From JACOZM01 sp035289385 (GTDB taxonomy: Archaea; Nanobdellota; Nanobdellia; Woesearchaeales; GW2011-AR9): 25,242 nucleotides of DNA. Below are positions 7,816-14,436 of this stretch, one piece after another. The notes below the pieces were generated by a model. That model made no database searches. It had not been told where the DNA came from and was given only the letters and a program-made list of their open reading frames with translations. The stretch covers positions 1 through 25,242 of the forward strand of contig DATDXI010000036.1 in assembly GCA_035289385.1 (NCBI GenBank), read 5' to 3'. A program made the position numbers and the translations under genes. Every line of letters begins with the position of its first letter. Position 1 is the stretch's first letter.

Positions 7816-8625
7816 CTAAAACTTCCCTTTCTCCACCAGCTTCTTCATCCGCTTCACGAAATCATCAGCTTCATAATAGTATTTATCAAATTGCTGACCC
7901 GATATTTCCTTGATCTCTCGATGAGTGATGGCTTTGCTTAGTTCATAGAACTTTCGCATGGTGTCAGAATATTTTTTCTCCAGAAGCTTATTTTTGACGT
8001 AGACTTTCTCTAAAATATCTGCCACATGCTCAGGAGTAGGAGGAATCTGGTCCTTGCGCATCAAGGCGGCATGCGCAGCATCGATGACTGCCCAGTATAA
8101 GTCTAATGTCGCTTGAAGGATATGCCATCGTGAATTAAGTAAGGTCATCGGAGCACGGCCATAGTAACGCCATACGGATTCTTCCGACGGACGAATCTTT
8201 CCCATCCTCAACAACCTCTGCAATGGACTAAAGAAACCCGAATCGATCAAGGCAACACCGTCCCTCAAGATATTCACCACGACAGGATCACCGGATTTGG
8301 TATGTTCCCAAAATGAGGTATAGGTCATCGAAGTAACATGTAATTTTGTAGATATCTCTGCAATAAGATTTTCTACAATAATCCTATACCCTTCAATCAG
8401 CTCGGGGGTCATCTGATAAGAAGCGTCATCAGCTACGACAAGAACGTCAATATCGCTGTTTACGGTCGTCTGTTTCCGGCTGGCGCTACCAAATAAAGCC
8501 ACGCCTAAGAGAAAATCACCCAGCTCTTTCTTTAGCCGCTGGGCAAACCTCTGTGCTATTTTGAGGTCGTCCGTAGGATATTTGTGGATATTCTCATCCT
8601 CTTTTTTCCGTATGGCAAATTCCAT
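7816..8625 (-). CDS. Single-chain nucleotidyltransferase-HEPN protein
   Basis: The 269-residue protein starts with a nucleotidyltransferase domain carrying FGSAS (45-49) and DID (58-60), the same signature as the MNT gene nearby but in a different sequence context. Residues 160-269 are helical and HEPN-like, ending THREIKEISGQQFDKYY and a lysine-rich tail. It thus holds in one chain the two activities that the neighbouring gene pair keeps separate. Related single-chain proteins are common in archaea and mostly uncharacterised. No winged helix is present. The role could be toxin-antitoxin, RNA or small-molecule nucleotidylation; the sequence does not decide between these. Confidence 0.75.
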   Translation of the reverse strand: MEFAIRKKEDENIHKYPTDDLKIAQRFAQRLKKELGDFLLGVALFGSASRKQTTVNSDIDVLVVADDASYQMTPELIEGYRIIVENLIAEISTKLHVTSMTYTSFWEHTKSGDPVVVNILRDGVALIDSGFFSPLQRLLRMGKIRPSEESVWRYYGRAPMTLLNSRWHILQATLDLYWAVIDAAHAALMRKDQIPPTPEHVADILEKVYVKNKLLEKKYSDTMRKFYELSKAITHREIKEISGQQFDKYYYEADDFVKRMKKLVEKGKF

Positions 8626-8838
8626 GGCTTTATCCTTTATTATAAAGAGCTGATTCTAAGAGCGTTATTAAGCTTTTTTAACTATTCTGGAGTAGATTAT
8701 CAACAGATTATCAGAAGATTTTGAGAAAAACAGGCACTACTAAAAGATACAATAGGACGGCGCAAAGGATAAAAGAACTAGATACTTTTTGATGATAACA
8801 ATTTTCCAGAAGTAGCGACGGCAACTATCTGTTTAACC
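8626..8838. other. Non-coding gap between divergent genes
   Basis: About 210 nt, A/T-rich. I see no ORF with a ribosome-binding site, no tRNA-like cloverleaf and no clear inverted repeat. It presumably holds the promoter of the minus-strand MNT-HEPN gene. Confidence 0.5.
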
Positions 8839-8886
8839 ATATAAATATTTATAAATCAATTCTGAACATCCTTTCTTGAGGGTGAG
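8839..8886 (+). promoter_or_regulatory. TATA region and ribosome-binding site for the short ORF and cupredoxin gene
   Basis: ATATAAATATTTATAAAT (8839-8856) offers overlapping TATA boxes. A start near 8870 would place GAGGGTGAG (8878-8886) close to the mRNA 5' end and three bases before the ATG of the short ORF at 8890. The first translated ORF of the transcript would then be the short one, not the membrane protein. Confidence 0.5.
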
Positions 8887-8889
8887 ATT

Positions 8890-9045
8890 ATGTTGAGGGA
8901 TGATAGTTTGAGGAATATTGTTAATACCACCATTCCAAAGAGTATGGTAAACGGTAGGAGTATGATAAGTAATATGATAGGTAGTCTGATATTTTCTAGT
9001 CCAAAACAGCATGAGGTGAGCGGTTATGGAGCAAAAGCATATTGA
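8890..9045 (+). CDS. Short leader-like ORF (51 residues) overlapping the cupredoxin gene
   Basis: This ORF starts MLRDDSLRNIV and is polar, rich in Ser, Asn, Met and Ile. It has a ribosome-binding site as strong as those of the real genes here (GAGGGTGAG), and its TGA at 9043-9045 lies 18-20 nt inside the start of the cupredoxin gene. The GAGGTGAG site of that gene sits within its coding sequence. This layout fits a leader peptide or translational coupling. I do not recognise the protein. It could be a chance ORF; the site and the promoter position are the main support. Confidence 0.4.
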   Translation: MLRDDSLRNIVNTTIPKSMVNGRSMISNMIGSLIFSSPKQHEVSGYGAKAY

Positions 9046-10231
9046 TGAGATCGATGAGTCATTTCTAGGAGAAGAATTCCTTGACGAAGATGATGTCACG
9101 ATTGAAAGAGTGAAAGCTGAGCCGAAGAAAAAGGCAGGAGCAAAAAAAGAGAAGATAGCACCAAAGAAAGCATCAAAAATGGTCGCTGATGAAGAAGTGA
9201 AGGTCACGATTATCCATGATGATAATGAGCCATTGGAGACAAGTCTCCCACCACAGCCAAAAGTAAAGGCTGAAGAGAAGATGAGCTTCAAAAAGGACGA
9301 TTTCAAGAAAGAAGAGCATAAAGCGACGGCTCAACTAAATGATCCTTGGGAAGAAGAGGCTGATGAAGGCTTCTTTAAGGATGCATCAACGTGGAAAGCG
9401 TTGACAGGGATTGCTGTTGTTTTGTTGTTGTTATCGATCTTTACCCAAGGATTTCAGTTTTCGGAAGGAGCTGTTTCTGCAGAATTAACCAAGGCAGAAG
9501 CAGAAGCAAAAGTGCTTCAGTACGTCAACGGAAACTTGCTACGCCCGCCGTTCTTAGCGGAAGTAGAGCAATCGCAAGAGCAGGAAGGACTTTATAAAGT
9601 AACGTTGAGTGTTGCTGGAGAGAGTGTTGATTCTTACCTTACTAAAGACGGAAAATTATTTTTCCCACAAGGTTTTGAAGTTGATGTGCCATTAGGAGGC
9701 GCTGAAGCAGTTGTTGAGGGAGCAGAACTGGAAGAAGGAGCTGTTGATGGATCTGCAGATTCAGTTCAGGCTGATCCTGAGCAGGAAGAACTAGTAGCAG
9801 AAGAAACGACGGATGATCCTGCTGAAGAAGTGGAACAGACGGAAGGTACTGAAGAAGGGGTTTCTGATCAAAATGAAGAAGTCGCTGAGGAAGAAGTGGT
9901 TTTCGAGGAACCAGTTCAAGAGACAGCCCCTAGTGCAGATGCACCAGAAGAACAAGCTAATTCCGCTGATGCTGTTCAGCTCTCCGTGCAAGCAAAGAAA
10001 TGGCTCTTCACTCCGCAGCAGCTTACTGTTACGAGAGGAACAGCAGTACAATTAACGATTGTTCCGAGCAGCCTTGACTTTACGTTTGCCATCCCAAGAT
10101 TAGGAGTTGAGCAAGCGGTAAAAGGTTCCACGACCGTTACGTTTACTCCTAACGAGCCAGGAACATATGAGTTCACCTGCAGCAGCTGCGAAGAATGGAG
10201 AGGGATGACCGGAACATTGGTTGTGGAATAG
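9026..10231 (+). CDS. Membrane-anchored protein with acidic linker and degenerate cupredoxin domain
   Basis: The start is fixed by GAGGTGAG (9013-9020). The 401-residue protein begins with a charged cytoplasmic segment (1-122) containing a Lys/Ala-rich patch. One membrane helix follows (about 123-141), then a small domain (150-222, KVTLSVAGESVDSYLTKDGK and FFPQGFEV), a Glu/Asp-rich linker (about 223-315), and a C-terminal beta domain (316-401). The last domain resembles COX2-type cupredoxins: FTPQQLTVTRG, FAIPRLGV, YEFTCSSCEEWRGM. The usual first His (LDVxHGF in relatives) is missing, and the second His between the cysteine pair and Met394 is replaced. C385, C388 and M394 remain, in a C-x2-C rather than C-x3-C spacing. 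Normal copper electron transfer is unlikely. The orientation puts the domain outside the cell. Confidence 0.7.
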   Translation: MEQKHIDEIDESFLGEEFLDEDDVTIERVKAEPKKKAGAKKEKIAPKKASKMVADEEVKVTIIHDDNEPLETSLPPQPKVKAEEKMSFKKDDFKKEEHKATAQLNDPWEEEADEGFFKDASTWKALTGIAVVLLLLSIFTQGFQFSEGAVSAELTKAEAEAKVLQYVNGNLLRPPFLAEVEQSQEQEGLYKVTLSVAGESVDSYLTKDGKLFFPQGFEVDVPLGGAEAVVEGAELEEGAVDGSADSVQADPEQEELVAEETTDDPAEEVEQTEGTEEGVSDQNEEVAEEEVVFEEPVQETAPSADAPEEQANSADAVQLSVQAKKWLFTPQQLTVTRGTAVQLTIVPSSLDFTFAIPRLGVEQAVKGSTTVTFTPNEPGTYEFTCSSCEEWRGMTGTLVVE

Positions 10232-10232
10232 A

Positions 10233-10260
10233 TTTTTTGTTTTTCTCTTTTTTTTCTTAT
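10233..10260 (+). terminator. T-rich terminator after the cupredoxin gene
   Basis: Repeated T runs of 6, 5 and 8 begin two bases after the stop codon. No stem precedes them. This fits an archaeal T-run terminator. Confidence 0.65.
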
Positions 10261-10269
10261 TGTTTTGTG

Positions 10270-10499
10270 GTATTTGTTTAGCATCATTAGGTCAAAATTC
10301 AATAAATAAACTATTTTGACGAGCGTCGCGAGGGGTTGCTCCTGTGGCGTGCGAGCAATCTCGCTTTGCTCGCTTGCAAGTCACTGGAACGCAGCTCTAT
10401 TAAGAACTACGTCGAGAATTTTGAAGCAAGAAATTAATTCATTAATTTCTGCTCAGAAATACGATATTTTTCGTATTTCTTGAAATGCTAAACAAATAC
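10270..10499. repeat. MITE-like element with nested inverted repeats
   Basis: The 230-bp unit is bounded by a perfect 15-bp inverted repeat: GTATTTGTTTAGCAT (10270-10284) and its complement (10485-10499). Inside are further perfect pairs: TCAAAATTC (10292-10300) with GAATTTTGA (10416-10424); GTCAAAAT (10291-10298) with ATTTTGAC (10313-10320); GCGAGCAA (10351-10358) with TTGCTCGC (10366-10373); a 22-nt palindrome at 10429-10450; and AGAAATACGA (10455-10464) with TCGTATTTCT (10471-10480). The middle is more GC-rich than its flanks. No long ORF is present. A related end lies at 131-163. It fits a miniature mobile element or a structured intergenic repeat. It fills most of the 416-nt gap before gdhA; the rest (10500-10613) is A/T-rich with no clear feature. 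Confidence 0.6.
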
Positions 10500-10613
10500 G
10501 TTTTGTGTTTTCGTATTGTCTGGCGATATTTTATTTTTTATTGTTGTCTGAAAGATCATTGTCTGGAATCATCTTCTGTATTGCTGATTCCATAACATTT
10601 TTAAGGAGAGTTT

Positions 10614-10643
10614 ATGTTGCTGAATGGAGAAACATTGAGGTGA
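10614..10643 (+). CDS. Nine-codon leader ORF before gdhA
   Basis: TTAAGGAGAG (10601-10610) precedes an ATG that opens the peptide MLLNGETLR and a TGA at 10641-10643. The last codons overlap the gdhA ribosome-binding site GAGGTGA (10637-10643), and the gdhA ATG follows four bases later. Translation of the short ORF would bring ribosomes onto or across that site, so coupling or attenuation is plausible. It may be chance. Confidence 0.35.
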   Translation: MLLNGETLR

Positions 10644-10647
10644 AATA

Positions 10648-11856
10648 ATGACATTAGCAAACATCCAGCAATTCTTGACGAAACTTGCCCCCTTGGCAAA
10701 CTTAAGCAAGAAAGATCTTCAGCTGTTAGCAACCCCAGAACATGTCTGGAAAGCAGAATTGGAAGTGTCTGGCAAGAAATATCCCGCTTACCGAGTGCAG
10801 TGGAACTCTGCCCGAGGGCCATATAAAGGAGGGATCCGCTTCCATCCAGGTGTTGACATCGACGAAGTGTCATCATTAGCCTTCTGGATGTCCATCAAGA
10901 CTGCCGTAGCAGATCTGCCATTAGGCGGGGGAAAAGGAGGAGTAACTTGTAATCCTAAAGATCTGAATGAAAAGCAGCTAGAAGAACTCAGCAGAAAATT
11001 TATCCGCGCATTCTACAAGCATTTAGGGTCCGACAAGGATATCCCTGCCCCTGATGTATATACCACTCCTCAGATCATGGCTTGGATGCTCGATGAGTTT
11101 GAAAAAATGACTGGCAAAAAAGATCCAGGGATGATCACTGGGAAGCCGTTAGACAAAGGTGGCAGTTTAGTGCGAGATATTGCCACAGCATTAGGTGGAG
11201 TATTCATCTTAGAAGAAGCTTTAGCAAAGATGAAGATGAAAGAGAAAACAGTAGCCATCCAAGGCTTTGGTAATGCCGGGATGAATATGGCAGAGCTGTT
11301 AGCCGAGCGAGGATTTAAGGTCATTGCCGTTTCTGATTCCAAAGGAGGGATCATGAATAAGGATGGCTTGGATATCCCTAAGCTGGTCATGGTGAAAAAT
11401 GCCACATCTTCCGTCGTGAATTATCCCGGAAAGAAGATCAGCAATGAAGAACTCTTAGAGATGAAAGTTGATATTTTAGTGCCTGCTGCCTTAGATAACG
11501 TCATCCACAAAGACAATGCAGCAAAAATCAAGGCGCAACTAATCTTAGAGTTGGCGAACGGACCAACGACACCGGAAGCTGACGTGATCTTGCATAAGAA
11601 TGGCATCTTAGTCTTGCCGGATGTGCTTGCCAATAGCGGAGGAGTGACGGTATCGTGCTTTGAATGGCAGCAGAATCTTGCGGGAGAGAAATGGTCTGAA
11701 AAAGAGGTTACTTTGAAGCTGCGGAAAAAAATGGTCACTGCGTTCAATAAGATTTGGGAGCTGCATCAGACGAATGATGAGGATTTCAGGACGAACACCT
11801 ATGTCTTAGCCGTAAAGAAGATCATCGAAGCGGAAAAGAAACGAGGGAAGGTGTAA
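10648..11856 (+). CDS. gdhA: Glutamate dehydrogenase
   Basis: The enzyme interconverts glutamate and 2-oxoglutarate plus ammonia using NAD(P). The 402-residue product starts after GAGGTGA and has the expected order. The substrate domain carries KGGIRFHP (60-67), K84, the catalytic lysine in PLGGGKGG (91-98) and the catalytic Asp in APDV (134-137). The nucleotide-binding domain has GFGNAGMN (206-213) and VIAVSDSKGG. The GGS-x-R-x-AT motif is present as GGSLVRDIAT. Length is slightly below the usual 410-450. D230 after the second beta strand may favour NAD, but this is uncertain. In this gene set it would supply glutamate, and through it aspartate, for nucleotide synthesis. Confidence 0.96.
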   Translation: MTLANIQQFLTKLAPLANLSKKDLQLLATPEHVWKAELEVSGKKYPAYRVQWNSARGPYKGGIRFHPGVDIDEVSSLAFWMSIKTAVADLPLGGGKGGVTCNPKDLNEKQLEELSRKFIRAFYKHLGSDKDIPAPDVYTTPQIMAWMLDEFEKMTGKKDPGMITGKPLDKGGSLVRDIATALGGVFILEEALAKMKMKEKTVAIQGFGNAGMNMAELLAERGFKVIAVSDSKGGIMNKDGLDIPKLVMVKNATSSVVNYPGKKISNEELLEMKVDILVPAALDNVIHKDNAAKIKAQLILELANGPTTPEADVILHKNGILVLPDVLANSGGVTVSCFEWQQNLAGEKWSEKEVTLKLRKKMVTAFNKIWELHQTNDEDFRTNTYVLAVKKIIEAEKKRGKV

Positions 11857-11907
11857 GGATCAGAAGTAATGATTAGAAGATAGTCTGGCAACGATATGAG
11901 CAGCAAC

Positions 11908-11916
11908 ATTTATATT
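11908..11916 (+). promoter_or_regulatory. TATA box of the transglutaminase-like gene
   Basis: ATTTATATT is centred about 27 nt before the ATG at 11939. With no ribosome-binding site in between, the mRNA is probably leaderless, which also favours this ATG over the in-frame TTG at 11927. Confidence 0.55.
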
Positions 11917-11938
11917 CGCCAAAGAATTGATTCTTTCC

Positions 11939-13912
11939 ATGAAGAAAAAGGTGATGTTGACAGTACTTCTTGTTGTGTTATCCCTTCTGCTGCCTCTTGC
12001 CTTTGCTCAGAATCTTTATCAGCAAGACTCTTTAGAATTAGAGCTGGATGTATCGGGCTCTTTTGACTTGGTTTCTCAAAGCAGCTCGGCGGAAGCGAAA
12101 GAAGTTACTACAGAATTGTTCTTATCGCCACAAGAAAGCTTTCGGCAAAAAATACTTGGTCTGACTACCGTCGGAGAAGTGAAAGATGACAGAGTGCTGT
12201 TTACTTGGAAAAATCCGGAAATAGCCAGGCAAGAGTATGGGTATACCGCTAAGGTTAAGACGCTTAATGAGCAATTGACTGTCAATAAGAAAGTGTCTTT
12301 TCCCCTGAAAACAGTAGAAGGTTTTGAGCAATATACAAGACCAACAGGAAAAATAGATTCTGATCATCCTGCCATTGTAGCTAAAGCCAGAGAATTAGCA
12401 GAGGGAGAAGATGACTTGTTTAAAGTGACGTTTAACCTAGCCTATTGGGTATCAGAGAATGTTGATTATGACTTAAATGATCTGACGACAGATGTTGCCC
12501 AGAAAGCCAGCTGGGTATTACAAAATAAGCAAGGAGTTTGTGACGAGATGACATCTTTGTTTGTCGCGATGGCGCGTTCGTTAGGAATACCAGCAAGGTT
12601 TGTTTCAGGGATATCTTATACTGAAGATGGTGAAGTACTGCAAGCCTTAGGCAAGAACTGGGCCAGCCATGGTTGGGCAGAAGTGTATTTCCCCGATATA
12701 GGCTGGGTAAGCTTTGACATAACCTTTGATGAGTACGGCTACATCGACGTAACTCATATCAAATTGAGGGAAGGCTTTGACCCTGATGAGCCGGCAACCA
12801 AATTTTCTTGGCTGGCAGAACATGTTGATCTGAAAGCAAATAGCTTAGACTTAGATGTACGTGTTCTGGACAAGGGGATATTTCAGCAGGAAAAATTATC
12901 GATAGAAGGAGAATCTCTTGCGGAAAAGATTGATTTTGGAAGCTATAATCTCATCAAGGCAGTTGTGCATAATACGGCTAATACCTATGCGGCAACAACA
13001 TTAAATCTTGCTGTTCCAAAAGAGATTGAGATCTTAGGAAAAAATAAGAGGAAGCTGCTGCTGACTCCTCAGGAAATCCGTGAAACGTATTGGATCGTTA
13101 AAGTTCAAGACGGTCTTGATTCTTCCTATCATTACACGTTCCCCGTAGTCATCTATTCCGAGAAAAATGTTACTGCTGAAACGCAGTTTATCGTGCAAAG
13201 CGGTGAATCATCGTACACTAAGCAAGAGATTGAAGATCTGTCTGTCCAAGATGAAGAAAAGAGCTATTCACAAAACATCAAGTTTGACTGCCAATACGCG
13301 CAGAATATCGAGCCTGGAGTGGAGGTACCTATCTCTTGTACGGTCAAAAACCAAGGGGATCAAGATTTAACAAGCCTTCGCTTCTGTTTAGATGATGTTT
13401 GTGAGACAATTACCCTTAAGGCAGGAGGAGAACGCAGCCAGCAGATAACAGTGATAGAGCAAGAGCCGGGCTGGCATAATATCGTAGCAAGCGTAGAGAA
13501 TGCGCAAGTGGAAAAGAAAACTGCCTTATCATTTACCGTGTCGGACGTGCCAAACGTAGAATTACAGATACAACATCCAGAAGAGATCGCTTTCGGGGAA
13601 AATATTCCGTTAGAGATCAGCATTGGCAAGCTTTCCTTTTCTTCTCCAAAGAATGTCGTGGTCATCGTACGTGGTCTGGGAGTCGAGCAGCGCTGGCAGA
13701 TTGATGAGCTCAGCAACAGCCAGGATGTCAAGACCACATTTCCCGGAGACAGATTAAGCTTCAAGAACACCTTAACCACAACAACAACATGGCAAGATGC
13801 TTCTGGAAAGAGTTATTCTGATGAACAGAAAGTAACGATCAAAGGGCAGGGAAACAAGATTTCAGATACTCTAAAAATGGCATTGAACATGATCTGGACA
13901 GTATTTGGATGA
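11939..13912 (+). CDS. Exported transglutaminase-like protein
   Basis: The 657-residue protein starts with a clear signal peptide (MKKKVMLTVLLVVLSLLLPL, cleavage near AFA-Q), so it acts outside the membrane. A transglutaminase-like cysteine domain follows (about 140-280). The papain-like triad is visible: C201 in QGVCDEMTSLF, H244 in SHGWAEV and D260 in VSFDIT. The sequence FVAMARSLGIPARFVSG is a family hallmark. The remaining 370 residues look like tandem beta-sandwich domains, one resembling CARDB (ISCTVKNQGDQDLTSL). Such proteins may be proteases, amidases or cross-linkers of surface proteins; the substrate is unknown. No strong C-terminal membrane anchor is visible. The gene appears to be monocistronic. 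Confidence 0.85.
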   Translation: MKKKVMLTVLLVVLSLLLPLAFAQNLYQQDSLELELDVSGSFDLVSQSSSAEAKEVTTELFLSPQESFRQKILGLTTVGEVKDDRVLFTWKNPEIARQEYGYTAKVKTLNEQLTVNKKVSFPLKTVEGFEQYTRPTGKIDSDHPAIVAKARELAEGEDDLFKVTFNLAYWVSENVDYDLNDLTTDVAQKASWVLQNKQGVCDEMTSLFVAMARSLGIPARFVSGISYTEDGEVLQALGKNWASHGWAEVYFPDIGWVSFDITFDEYGYIDVTHIKLREGFDPDEPATKFSWLAEHVDLKANSLDLDVRVLDKGIFQQEKLSIEGESLAEKIDFGSYNLIKAVVHNTANTYAATTLNLAVPKEIEILGKNKRKLLLTPQEIRETYWIVKVQDGLDSSYHYTFPVVIYSEKNVTAETQFIVQSGESSYTKQEIEDLSVQDEEKSYSQNIKFDCQYAQNIEPGVEVPISCTVKNQGDQDLTSLRFCLDDVCETITLKAGGERSQQITVIEQEPGWHNIVASVENAQVEKKTALSFTVSDVPNVELQIQHPEEIAFGENIPLEISIGKLSFSSPKNVVVIVRGLGVEQRWQIDELSNSQDVKTTFPGDRLSFKNTLTTTTTWQDASGKSYSDEQKVTIKGQGNKISDTLKMALNMIWTVFG

Positions 13913-13954
13913 TTTCTGATGACATTTAGATTTTATGGATGAGAAAAATAGGAT

Positions 13955-13971
13955 AGCTAGGCAGTCTAGCT
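13955..13971 (+). other. Small hairpin downstream of the transglutaminase-like gene
   Basis: AGCTAG-gcagt-CTAGCT is a perfect 6-bp stem with a 5-nt loop, 42 nt after the stop codon. No T-run follows it, so it is not a classical terminator. It may stabilise or process the 3' end. Confidence 0.35.
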
Positions 13972-14031
13972 GAGAATTATGATATCACAGGAGCGTTGAT
14001 AAATAGAATGTTTAACGATGTTTAAAGGATA

Positions 14032-14060
14032 TAAAAAATAAAAAAAATAAAAAAAGAAAG
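14032..14060 (-). terminator. T-run terminator of the lysine-rich microprotein gene
   Basis: Read on the minus strand this is a series of T runs beginning just after the TAA at 14062. It could also end transcripts arriving from the plus strand less efficiently. Confidence 0.55.
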
Positions 14061-14061
14061 C

Positions 14062-14157
14062 TTATCTCTTTTTCTTCTTACCGGCTTTCTTCTTGGTTGA
14101 TTTTCTTTTCGTAGACTTTCTCTTTGTTGCTTTTTTCTTTGCTGCTTTCTTAGCCAT
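14062..14157 (-). CDS. 31-residue lysine-rich microprotein
   Basis: The peptide starts MAKKAAKKKA, contains two KRKST units and ends in KKKKR. Of 31 residues, 16 are Lys and 3 Arg; most of the rest are Ala, Thr and Ser, as in histone H1 tails. AAGAGGTG (14163-14170) is a good ribosome-binding site five bases before this ATG; a second ATG directly upstream at 14158-14160 would add one Met. A TATA candidate (14203-14212) and a T-run terminator bracket the gene, so it has a complete transcription unit. Binding to DNA or RNA by charge is the likely property. Its small size makes it easy to miss. Chance low-complexity ORFs are possible, but the three signals together argue against that. Confidence 0.65.
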   Translation of the reverse strand: MAKKAAKKKATKRKSTKRKSTKKKAGKKKKR

Positions 14158-14405
14158 CATCACACCTCTTTAGTTGTTGATGGTTGGAAGGAAGATCTTT
14201 ATCTTTTTAAACCTTGCGGAAACGCAGATGCACGGAGATGAAAAAAGTGATGGATGAAAATAAAAAAAATGATGCGAGCGAGAAAAAAATGAAAACAAGC
14301 ACCTAGAGAGAGAAAATATTTTGTCGAGAAAGAGACAGCTGTACTTTGATTCATGGACTTATGATTCTATTGATTTTTCGAATATTTTGCATTTTCATCA
14401 GCAAC

Positions 14406-14414
14406 TTTTAAAAA
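14406..14414 (+). promoter_or_regulatory. TATA-like box of the PAN-like gene
   Basis: TTTTAAAAA lies about 27 nt before the ATG at 14437. No ribosome-binding site is seen, so a leaderless mRNA is likely. The stretch from 14213 to 14405 holds nothing else I can support. Confidence 0.5.
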
Positions 14415-14436
14415 CAATTGAGGGTTATATCCCCCA

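Noticed and set aside
10321..10480. Remnant of an IS200/IS605 TnpB C-terminus inside the repeat
   Set aside because: Short translated stretches look vaguely protein-like, but no zinc-finger or catalytic motif is visible and the hairpins explain the composition better.
11927..11938. Upstream TTG start for the transglutaminase-like gene
   Set aside because: The ATG at 11939 fits the TATA spacing and gives a cleaner signal peptide.
13914..13974. Possible C/D-box guide RNA
   Set aside because: CTGATGA and CTGA are present at a fitting distance, but the first base of the C box is wrong and no C'/D' pair or convincing guide was found. The hairpin inside also argues against it.
14238..14306. 22-codon + strand ORF before the PAN-like gene
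   Set aside because: The only purine-rich block touches the ATG directly, too close to act as a ribosome-binding site, and the peptide is low-complexity Lys/Glu.
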